Positions 1 to 5,832 of a stretch of DNA of 5,876 nucleotides are shown piece after piece. The first letter of the stretch is position 1, and every line of letters starts with the position of its first letter. The notes beneath the pieces are model-generated. The model had not been told where the DNA came from. It made no database searches and saw only the letters and a list, made by a program, of their open reading frames with translations. The stretch comes from an uncultured Mucispirillum sp. (GTDB lineage Bacteria; Chrysiogenota; Deferribacteres; Deferribacterales; Mucispirillaceae). The position numbers and the translations under genes were made by a program. The stretch covers positions 1-5,876 of the forward strand of contig CAMEOC010000075.1 in NCBI GenBank assembly GCA_945929285.1. Direction: 5' to 3'.

Positions 1-362
1 TAACATTAAAATGGAAACAAAAAATTTTTTTTATTGGATTTATTACTGCATTAATATGTAATATATCTATACATATATTTGCAAATACAGTAGATGATGC
101 TCTTGATGTATTTCCAACTCATGGTGTTGGTGGTATTGTAGGCAGCTTATTAACTGGTGTATTTGTAAATGGTTTACTTGCAGGTAATACCCATGAATTT
201 CTTATGCATATTGTTGCTTTAGTTATTACTGTTGTATATAGCTTTGCGGTAAGTTATTTACTTTATTTTGTTATCAATAAATTTATACCATTTAGGGTTT
301 CAGAACAAAATGAAGAAATTGGGCTAGATATGAGCCAGCATAACGAAAAATACGGCAATTAA
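1..362 (+). CDS. amt: Ammonium transporter (Amt family), C-terminal part
   Basis: Partial gene that enters from the left edge, with codons in phase from base 3 and a TAA stop at 360-362; about 119 residues are visible. Amt proteins are trimeric inner-membrane channels that take up ammonium. The visible part has a hydrophobic helix (IFFIGFITALICNISIHIF), then the hallmark stretch VDDALDVFPTHGVGGIVG. The His of THGVGG corresponds to the second histidine of the twin-His pair in the conduction pore. A last long hydrophobic segment (FLMHIVALVITVVYSFAVSY and onward) follows. The cytosolic tail ends in GLDMSQHNEKYGN, the conserved GLDxxxHxExxY-type tail that couples gating to GlnK/PII in the family. 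No glnK-like gene follows within this window. The family call is secure; the N-terminal ~300 residues lie outside. Confidence 0.93.
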   Translation, partial: TLKWKQKIFFIGFITALICNISIHIFANTVDDALDVFPTHGVGGIVGSLLTGVFVNGLLAGNTHEFLMHIVALVITVVYSFAVSYLLYFVINKFIPFRVSEQNEEIGLDMSQHNEKYGN

Positions 363-371
363 TTTTATTTA

Positions 372-416
372 AGTTATCCCCATTATTAGCCGATAAATTT
401 AATAATGGGGGTAGCT
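372..416 (+). promoter_or_regulatory. Long hairpin covering the ribosome-binding site of the downstream gene
   Basis: Arms 372-388 and 400-416 pair over 17 positions around an 11-base loop (389-399). The core is 11 perfect pairs, CCCCATTATTA against TAATAATGGGG. The outer six pairs include two G-U wobbles (374/414 and 377/411) that pair in + strand RNA but would be A-C mismatches in - strand RNA. The 3' arm contains the G-run (407-411) that serves as Shine-Dalgarno for the ATG at 417, and the stem ends at the base just before that ATG. There is no U-tract after the stem, so it is a poor intrinsic terminator for amt. The likely role is control of translation of the next gene, or protection of the amt 3' end; this is an inference from structure only. 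Confidence 0.6.
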
Positions 417-1301
417 ATGTCTATTAATGAAATAAACTATAACCAGTCTTCTGGTATAAATGATGCTTCAAAAGCTTATGAAGCTGCTAAAAATAATGAA
501 AAAAATAGTATTACTTCTATTAATAATACTCAAAGTAACACCAAAGCTGATTCTTTATCTATTTCTAAATCATCTGCTAGTAAAGCAGAAGCTTCAACAT
601 ATGGCAAAAGTTCAAGCAGTAACAGCTCAAGCTCATTAATTACTGATAATTATATGGCAGAAATTGTAAAAAAAGGAAAGGAAGTTACAAAGCCTGATAA
701 TGTGGAAATGGATGATGTTTCCTGGGGACTGCTTGTGCAAATGGGCGAAAAAATGGGGCTTACAGATGCTTCAAGGCTTGCAAAACTAACAGTGGAAGAT
801 GTGGAAGCTTATTTTTATAATAAAAATATTTTAGCTAGAGGAAAAAACCTTTTACAAGATAATTTAACTGCCAATGAGTATGTAAAATATAAAAATCAGT
901 CAATGAATAATGATGAATACTGGGATATGGTTTTTGAAGCAAAGGCAAAAAACCAGCCCTATTCTATTAATACCATTGAAAAATCAAATACTGGGCTAAA
1001 ACTTTCTGCTTCTGAATTTTTTTCCAATAAGGGTGGTATTAGTGTTACAAAACTTTCTTCATCATCACTTCATAATATGCTAATGGCTTTTGAAAATGAT
1101 GATGTGGAGCTTTTTACTTATGCAGCTAAAAACTCAACAACTGCCAGTAAAAATTATAATTTAGAAGAACATAAAAAAGATATGATAGAAGGTTATAATT
1201 TAATGCAGGAATACGCTCAAACTGCCATAAGCCCCTATGAGCAAATGCAGATAATTAAAAACGCCCTTAAATCTGGCAATCTTGCTACTTATACAGTGTA
1301 A
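417..1301 (+). CDS. Hypothetical Ser/Asn-rich protein of unknown function
   Basis: Open frame of 294 codons starting MSINEINYNQ; I do not recognise the family. ATG 417 is preferred over the in-frame ATG at 405: 405 has no ribosome site, whereas a GGGGG run (407-411) sits five bases before 417. Residues 1 to ~75 are low-complexity, rich in Ser, Asn, Thr, Ala and Lys and probably disordered. From ~80 on the sequence looks folded and mostly helical (for example DDVSWGLLVQMGEKMGLTDA, then a YFYNKN segment), and the C-terminal ~45 residues are again helix-like. I see no signal peptide, membrane helix or cysteine, so the protein is probably cytoplasmic or exported by a signal-less route. An unstructured polar N-terminus is also seen in substrates of flagellar-type export, but that is only a weak analogy. 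It starts 54 bp after amt on the same strand and is closed by a hairpin at 1305-1327. Confidence 0.75.
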   Translation: MSINEINYNQSSGINDASKAYEAAKNNEKNSITSINNTQSNTKADSLSISKSSASKAEASTYGKSSSSNSSSSLITDNYMAEIVKKGKEVTKPDNVEMDDVSWGLLVQMGEKMGLTDASRLAKLTVEDVEAYFYNKNILARGKNLLQDNLTANEYVKYKNQSMNNDEYWDMVFEAKAKNQPYSINTIEKSNTGLKLSASEFFSNKGGISVTKLSSSSLHNMLMAFENDDVELFTYAAKNSTTASKNYNLEEHKKDMIEGYNLMQEYAQTAISPYEQMQIIKNALKSGNLATYTV

Positions 1302-1327
1302 AAAAAGGGCATATATTATATGCCCTT
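1300..1327 (-). terminator. Intrinsic terminator between convergent genes
   Basis: Inverted repeat AAGGGCATATA (1305-1315) and TATATGCCCTT (1317-1327) form a stem of about 9-10 bp with a tight loop. Read on the - strand, the stem is followed directly by a T-run (complement of the A-run 1300-1306), the normal intrinsic-terminator layout, so it should stop transcription from the M13 gene. On the + strand the stem is preceded by the A-run and followed only by AAGTTG, so it would be a weaker terminator for the gene at 417-1301, whose TAA (1299-1301) overlaps the A-run. Confidence 0.8.
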
Positions 1328-1346
1328 AAGTTGTATTTAACATTTT

Positions 1347-3341
1347 TTACCAAAGTGAAGGTCTTTCTTCTTTTGGTATATACATACCGTCTGTTTCTTT
1401 AATATCAAAAGCTGTATAAAATTCATCCGTAGCAGAAAGCACCGCATTTACCCTTATTTTTGCATGAGAATGCACATCTTTTAAAATCTGTTTTAATAAT
1501 GCTTCAGGGCGAATTTTTATAGCTAATAATTTTGTATAAGCAATGTATACATCTTTAAGGTTAAGCTGATTTGTTAAAGCATATTCAGTTATGCAGGTAA
1601 CTGCCCCTAAATCTGCAATATTTTCACTTAATGTAAGGATGCCGTTTATATTTTGGTCATTTAGTTTAAAACCATTATAATAATTTACTATTTTTTGTGT
1701 TTCTTTTATAAAATTTTCTCTATCAGTTTCCTGCCACCAGTTAGCTTGATTACCATTTTCATCAAACTGGCTTCCACTATAATCAAAAGCATGAGTTATT
1801 TCATGGGCAATAATTGTTCCTACACCTCCTATTTTTTCTTCCATACTGCTTTCAATGCTGTATACTGGTGCTTGCAATAATTCCTGCTAATATTTTATTA
1901 GCAGTAGGCAAATAATATGCGTTTACTGTCTGGGGAGCTTCTATCATTATATTTTTATTTACTGAGTTACCTGCTGCATATTCCCTATGGTAATATTCAT
2001 TCATGGCTTTTTGATAAGCTAATATATTATTAATAAATACTCCACCTTCTGCTGATGTTTTAAAATTATATACATATAGTGTTTGCGTCCATATTTCAAA
2101 TTCATCTATATCTACTGATAACTTCATTTTATTTAGTTTGCTAATAGCTTTTAATTTTGTTTTGCTGCTCATCCACTGTTGTTTATTTATCCTTTTTCCA
2201 TATATGCTCTTTTATTTCCTGTATTATTTTTAATACATCTTCTTTTACTTGGTTATTAAAATATGATTCATAATATTTTTTACCAAGCTCATATTTTAAA
2301 ATCTTTTGCAGAAAAAGTATTTCTATGTTTTTCTGTTGAGTAGTCATTATACCCATTAACTTTTTTCATAAATTCAATATATGCTTTTTCATGGCTTGTG
2401 GTTATGTATTCTGCAAAAGAATCATATATTAAAACTTTTATATAATTTTTTATTAATTGAAGATTTTCTTCTTTAAGATAGCCTGCTGCTTTTTCTACTG
2501 CTTTTACATCCATTACTAAAATATTTGTATTATCATCTATTAAATTTAGCATTGTTTTTAAATCATCTACTGATAAAACACTATTAATTAATACAGAAAA
2601 CTCATTTAATGTTTTATAATTTGAGATTTTAGTAGGTTCATAACTTTCTTCTATACTTAAAGAATCACTTGCAATATCCTGCATAACTGTTGCTACACTA
2701 TTTATAATGTTTTCTGATTATATACTAGAAGTGCCATTTAAAACCATTATTTTTTTTAAGTATTCTAAATAAGCATCTTTATATAATGAATTTGTAGACT
2801 GCCATATTTCCTTTGGTAAACCTGTATTTACAATACTGCCATATATATATTTAGTTGCATCTTTTATATCTGCAGTAATATCTATAACCATAATTGAAGT
2901 GCAGAAATATAATTTAGCACATTCAAGGCTTATGGATAATAATTCTTTAATATTATTTGCATTATCTATTTTAGTTAAATATTCATTTAATAAACCATAA
3001 TTACTTTTATTTCTTATAATTTCATTATTTATAGTATCATATAATGCAGTAATATTATAATCATCTTTATTTTTTACAACATCTTTACAATTATAAGTTG
3101 ATAATATAATATTTTGAATTATATTATAATTATTATCTGCTAATAAAGATAATACACTTGTTTGATTACTATCTTCTTTTATCTGCCAGCTGTTTATTGT
3201 ATTATAATTTACTGCTTCATAAAAATCATCTTGTAATTTATATGTTTTATCATTTGTTGTATTAATACTACTATTTTCACTACTACATGATATTATAAAT
3301 AATGACATTATAATAGATATAATAAATAATATTTTTTTCAT
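1347..3341 (-). pseudogene. M13 (neprilysin-like) zinc metallopeptidase lipoprotein, broken by one stop and three frameshifts
   Basis: Four open pieces read in order as one M13 peptidase of about 663 residues, normal length for the family; these enzymes cut oligopeptides outside the cytoplasm. Piece 1 (3341-2718) starts with a lipoprotein signal (MKKILFII...FIISC, lipid Cys 19) and carries the N-terminal M13 motif DDFYEAVN. An in-frame TAA (2718-2720) ends it. The same frame continues (SENIINSVATVMQDIASDSL...) to about 2294. A second frame then gives KYELGKKYYESYFNN up to about 2193, and a third gives KRINKQQWMSSKTKLKAISK through VNAYYLPTANKILAG. The last piece (from 1877) supplies QAPVYS, the zinc site HEITH (1791-1805), the third-ligand motif ENIAD, VHSHAKIRV and the terminal Trp. 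All three junctions need a +1 shift, so each is explained by one extra A in the coding strand (2294-2297, 2193-2197, 1878). Catalytic residues are intact, which suggests recent inactivation or sequence errors. Confidence 0.9.
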
Positions 3342-3451
3342 AATATACCCATATACATAATTTAATTTATAATATATAATATTTTCAATAATAGATTATT
3401 TAATTTAAAAGAATACTTATATTATTAATGATTATAATAAATATTAATTAT

Positions 3452-3479
3452 AAAAAAAGGAGAGCATTAAATGCTCCCC
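3452..3479 (-). terminator. Intrinsic terminator of the cytochrome c peroxidase gene
   Basis: On the - strand GGGGAGCAT (3479-3471) pairs with ATGCTCTCC (3467-3459) in a 9-bp, GC-rich stem with one G-U pair and a TTA loop. Seven Ts follow (3458-3452). This is a textbook intrinsic terminator, 24 bp beyond the stop of the peroxidase gene. It separates that gene from the M13 gene, which must therefore have its own promoter in the very AT-rich stretch 3342-3451. Several TATAAT-like words occur there, but I could not single out one promoter with confidence. Confidence 0.92.
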
Positions 3480-3503
3480 AGTTTATATACTTTAAACCTA
3501 AAC

Positions 3504-4658
3504 TTATTTAGCAACGCTTGGGTCTGGTTTTGGAGTATTGATTGTAGATGCTGGTAAAGTTGGATAAGATACTTTTGGCATCTCACCGTTAGTAGATTTT
3601 AAGAAAGCTACTATTTGGTCAACTTGTTCATCAGTTAATTCAATACCTAATTGAGCAGAGCTCATAACTGCAACTGCTTCTCTTAAATCCCAAACAATAC
3701 CTGAATGGAAGTATGGAGCAGTGTATTCAATGTTTCTTAAAGTTGGAGCTTTGAAAGCAAATTCGTCGCCTTCAGCTGCTTCTAATGTAACACCTGCACG
3801 GCCTTTGTCACCAGCTAAAAGATTTTCATTTTCAGTGCCGGAAACTTGGAATGGGTGGTAGCCGTCGCTAGTTAAGTTAATACCAGCGTGGCAAGAAGTA
3901 CAGCCTTGGTCCATATAAATTTTTAAGCCAGCTTTTTCAGTTGCTGTTAAAGCATTGCTGTCGCCTCTTAAGAATTGGTCAAATCTAGAGTTTGGAGTTA
4001 ATAAAGTAGCTTCAAACACTTCAATTGCGTTTGCAACGTTATCAAAAGTTACAGGGTCAGCTTCACCAGGAAATGCTTTTTTGAAAAGTTCTACATACTC
4101 TGGTATGCTTTTTAAAACTTCAATTACATAAGCTGGAGTAGCAGCCATTTCCACACCTGCTTGGATAGGGCCTTTAGCTTGTTCTTTTAAGTCGCCTGCT
4201 CTACCATCCCAGAATTGTGCAGTATTGTAAACAGAGTTTAATACTGTTGGAGCATTTCTAGGACCAGCTTGCCAGCCATGACCAATAGAAGTTTTTTGAT
4301 AGTCGTCGCCACCAAAAGATAAGTTGTGACAGGTGTTACAGCTTATTAATTGGCTTTTAGAAAGACGTGGTTCAAAATAGAGCATTTTACCAAGCTCATA
4401 TTTTTCTTTAGTTGCTGTGTTGTTTTTTAATTGTTTGTAACCAGCTTTCACATCAAGTGGAATTGGTTCAAAGTTGTTTCTAGCTTCAAGGATAAGTTCG
4501 TCAGTTGTTGGTTTTAACTCATCCACTAAAGCTGGTGCAACTTGTGCTACTGGAGCTTTTGCTGCTTCTTGAGCAACAGGTGCTTCCTCACCTTTTTTAC
4601 AGCCAGCTAATGCTGCTGCAATCATCGTAACTACTGCTAAAAGATACACTTTTTTCAT
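3504..4658 (-). CDS. Di-haem cytochrome c peroxidase, lipoprotein
   Basis: 384 residues, a bacterial di-haem peroxidase (CcpA/MauG superfamily) that reduces hydrogen peroxide to water in the periplasm using electrons from small c-type cytochromes. Residues 1-20 are a lipoprotein signal with lipobox LAGC (Cys 20), so the enzyme is membrane-tethered. An Ala/Pro/Val linker (~26-45) with two APVAQ units follows. Haem sites are CNTCH (107-111) and CTSCH (253-257). Other family landmarks are IGHGWQAGPRNAPTVLN, whose His 127 fits the distal ligand of the peroxidatic haem; FWDGRAG; QAGVEM, with the acidic Glu 170; LRNIEYTAPYFHSG; and EAVAVM, whose Met 332 fits the ligand of the electron-transfer haem. 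This His/Met set argues for a true peroxidase rather than MauG. The start has an AGGGGA ribosome site 6 bp upstream. It lies 113 bp after rubrerythrin and is followed by a strong terminator. Confidence 0.95.
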   Translation of the reverse strand: MKKVYLLAVVTMIAAALAGCKKGEEAPVAQEAAKAPVAQVAPALVDELKPTTDELILEARNNFEPIPLDVKAGYKQLKNNTATKEKYELGKMLYFEPRLSKSQLISCNTCHNLSFGGDDYQKTSIGHGWQAGPRNAPTVLNSVYNTAQFWDGRAGDLKEQAKGPIQAGVEMAATPAYVIEVLKSIPEYVELFKKAFPGEADPVTFDNVANAIEVFEATLLTPNSRFDQFLRGDSNALTATEKAGLKIYMDQGCTSCHAGINLTSDGYHPFQVSGTENENLLAGDKGRAGVTLEAAEGDEFAFKAPTLRNIEYTAPYFHSGIVWDLREAVAVMSSAQLGIELTDEQVDQIVAFLKSTNGEMPKVSYPTLPASTINTPKPDPSVAK

Positions 4659-4705
4659 AGCATTCCCCTGTTTTATATTTATGGGCTATAACCCCCATAT
4701 TGTGT

Positions 4706-4727
4706 AAAAAAGTAACTTTTAAAGTTA
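4706..4727 (-). terminator. Possible second terminator hairpin between rubrerythrin and peroxidase genes
   Basis: Two seven-base arms, TAACTTT (4713-4719) and AAAGTTA (4721-4727), flank a single base, giving a short AT-only hairpin. On the - strand it is followed by C and then six Ts (4711-4706). The stem is weak, so it may only help the stronger hairpin upstream. The 7-1-7 symmetry is also the geometry of Fur-family operators, but the bases fit a PerR box poorly. Confidence 0.4.
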
Positions 4728-4730
4728 TTG

Positions 4731-4764
4731 AAAACTTATCCAAGCTTATAAAACCTGGATAAGT
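4731..4764 (-). terminator. Hairpin terminator or attenuator after rubrerythrin
   Basis: On the - strand ACTTATCCAGG (4764-4754) pairs with CTTGGATAAGT (4744-4734) in an 11-bp stem with one G-U pair and a 9-base loop. It is followed by only three further Ts (4733-4731), then CAA. It begins 7 bp after the rubrerythrin stop. The short T-run suggests partial termination, which would leave the peroxidase gene either with its own promoter or as a weaker distal gene of the perR-rubrerythrin transcript. Confidence 0.65.
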
Positions 4765-4771
4765 GTATTAA

Positions 4772-5311
4772 TTAATAGTTTTCTGCTTTAATTTGAAAAA
4801 ATGCTTTAGGATGTTCGCAAACTGGGCAAACTTCTAATGCAGTTTCGCCAAAGTGTAAGTGACCGCAGTTAGCACACTGCCATACAACTTTTTCAGCTTT
4901 TTTGAATACTTTTTGTTCTTTAACGTTTTCAAGAAGTTTTAAGTATCTTGCTTCGTGTTCTTTTTCGATTTTAGCTACTTCTTCGAAAAGGTAAGCAATT
5001 CTTGCAAAGCCTTCTTCTTTAGCAGTTTTAGCGAAACCTGCATACATATCAGTCCACTCATAGTGTTCGCCATCAGCTGCATCTTTTAAGTTTACTTCTG
5101 TTGTAGGCACTTGACCACCATGAAGAAGTTTGAACCATATTTTAGCGTGTTCTTTTTCGTTATTTGCAGTTTCTTCAAAAATATCTGCGATTTGGTTATA
5201 GCCTTCAGCTTTTGCTTTGCTTGCGTAATAAGTGTATTTATTACGAGCTTGAGATTCACCAGCAAATGCTTCTTGAAGATTTTTTTCTGTTTTAGAACCT
5301 TTTAATTCCAT
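4772..5311 (-). CDS. rbr: Rubrerythrin
   Basis: 179 residues, a typical two-domain rubrerythrin. These cytoplasmic enzymes of anaerobes reduce hydrogen peroxide to water at a di-iron centre with electrons delivered through a rubredoxin domain. The N-terminal four-helix domain (~1-135) carries the iron ligands: Glu 19 in FAGESQAR, Glu 52 and His 55 in NEKEH, Glu 82 and Glu 85 in GEHYEW, Glu 116 and His 119 in IEKEH. The C-terminal rubredoxin domain has CANC (146-149) and CPVC (162-165) for the single iron. No ligand is missing. The ribosome site AAGGGG lies about 8 bases before the ATG. It starts 24 bp after perR on the same strand, so co-transcription from the perR promoter is likely. Codon use is less AT-extreme than in the M13 gene, which fits high expression. 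Confidence 0.97.
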   Translation of the reverse strand: MELKGSKTEKNLQEAFAGESQARNKYTYYASKAKAEGYNQIADIFEETANNEKEHAKIWFKLLHGGQVPTTEVNLKDAADGEHYEWTDMYAGFAKTAKEEGFARIAYLFEEVAKIEKEHEARYLKLLENVKEQKVFKKAEKVVWQCANCGHLHFGETALEVCPVCEHPKAFFQIKAENY

Positions 5312-5335
5312 GTTATCACCCCTTATATATTATCC

Positions 5336-5719
5336 CTAATTTTTGCACAAGGGACATATTGTTTTAAAAACTATTTCATGACCTATTATGTTAAGGCCTG
5401 TTTTTTCAGCTACAAGACTATCAATACTTTCCATTTCTTCTATGAAAATATCTTCAATCTTTCCGCACTTACTGCAAACTGCATGATAATGTGGTTTTAT
5501 AACTCCATCAAACCTATCTGGCTGGTTTGGAATGGAAACTCTGTTAATTGCACCGTTATCAGAAAGCTGCTGTAAGTTTCTATAAACCGTTCCCAAGCTA
5601 AGCTGTGGATTATCTTTTTTTAAGTACTTGTAAACAAACTCGGCAGTGGGATGCACCTGGTTTTCAATTACTGTATTGTAGATAAGCTCACGCTGACGGG
5701 AATACTTGGTTGTTGCCAT
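5336..5719 (-). CDS. perR: Peroxide-responsive repressor PerR (Fur family)
   Basis: 127 residues, a Fur-family metalloregulator. It has an N-terminal winged helix (~1-72, recognition region around LSLGTVYRNLQQL) and a C-terminal dimerisation domain. Two CxxC pairs (82-85 CSKC, 122-125 CPLC) form the structural zinc site. The regulatory metal site matches PerR residue by residue: His 23 (VHPTAE), Asp 71 (RFDG), His 77 and His 79 (HYH), Asp 90 (IEDI). The Asp at position 71, where Fur normally has Glu, is the known mark of peroxide-sensing PerR; with Fe bound, peroxide oxidises the site's histidines and releases the DNA. The start is secure: GGAGG (5728-5724) lies four bases before the ATG. The gene is followed 24 bp later by rubrerythrin, a classic PerR target, and a PerR-box-like palindrome overlaps its promoter, so autorepression is likely. 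Confidence 0.93.
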   Translation of the reverse strand: MATTKYSRQRELIYNTVIENQVHPTAEFVYKYLKKDNPQLSLGTVYRNLQQLSDNGAINRVSIPNQPDRFDGVIKPHYHAVCSKCGKIEDIFIEEMESIDSLVAEKTGLNIIGHEIVFKTICPLCKN

Positions 5720-5756
5720 ATTTCCTCCAGTTAGTCTAAGTTTTTAATACAGCAAA

Positions 5757-5779
5757 ATAGTAATAATTCTTATTACTAT
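5757..5779. promoter_or_regulatory. Palindromic operator, probable PerR box
   Basis: Perfect 10-base arms ATAGTAATAA (5757-5766) and TTATTACTAT (5770-5779) surround the three bases TTC. The inner 15 bases, TAATAATTCTTATTA (5761-5775), match the published PerR box TTATAATNATTATAA at 11 of the 14 defined positions in the required 7-1-7 layout. The site sits 38 bp upstream of the perR start codon and covers the predicted -10 element, the expected position for a repressor. Binding by the PerR encoded here is an inference. Confidence 0.75.
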
Positions 5780-5798
5780 ATTTTCAGTGTTTTGTCAA
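5770..5798 (-). promoter_or_regulatory. Promoter of perR (and probably rubrerythrin)
   Basis: On the - strand a perfect -35 box TTGACA (5798-5793) is followed after 17 bases by TAATAA (5775-5770) as -10. The -35 and spacer are ideal; the -10 is weak (3 of 6 against TATAAT). Transcription would begin near 5763, leaving a leader of about 45 bases that contains the strong ribosome site. The -10 lies in the right arm of the palindromic operator. Confidence 0.65.
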
Positions 5799-5832
5799 AT
5801 ATTTTTTTCATATTTATTTATTTCGGTAAAAT

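Noticed and set aside
405..416. ATG at 405 as start of the unknown protein
   Set aside because: No ribosome site precedes it, while the GGGGG run just after it is well spaced for ATG 417.
372..416. Hairpin as a standard intrinsic terminator of amt
   Set aside because: No U-tract follows the stem on either strand; a structured 3' end remains possible.
1347..1877. Last M13 piece as a separate small peptidase gene starting with TTG at 1877
   Set aside because: The upstream frame carries the preceding M13 residues (NAYYLPTANKILAG) directly adjacent, and there is no ribosome site; it is the continuation of one broken gene.
1695..1880. Open frame of 61 codons on the + strand
   Set aside because: Lies antisense to the conserved zinc-site region of the M13 gene; no ribosome site and no recognisable protein.
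2191..2200. Programmed ribosomal frameshift at the A-run (TGG AAA AAG)
   Set aside because: Bacterial A-run slippage usually gives -1, but +1 is needed here. Two further +1 breaks and an in-frame stop in the same gene make programmed decoding unlikely.
3504..4658. Di-haem protein as MauG-type maturation enzyme
   Set aside because: The Met in EAVAVM and the GHGWQ His fit peroxidase haem ligands, and no methylamine dehydrogenase genes are near.
4713..4727. 7-1-7 palindrome as a PerR box before the peroxidase gene
   Set aside because: Only the symmetry fits; few bases match the PerR consensus, and the following T-run favours a terminator.
5111..5305. Open frame of 64 codons on the + strand
   Set aside because: Antisense to rubrerythrin; its Phe/Cys-rich content mirrors Lys/Glu/Ala-rich helices on the other strand.
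5378..5575. Open frame of 65 codons on the + strand
   Set aside because: Antisense to the C-terminal half of perR, with no start signals.
5336..5719. Regulator as Fur (iron) rather than PerR
   Set aside because: Asp 71 occupies the position where Fur has Glu, and the neighbour is rubrerythrin, a peroxide-defence gene.
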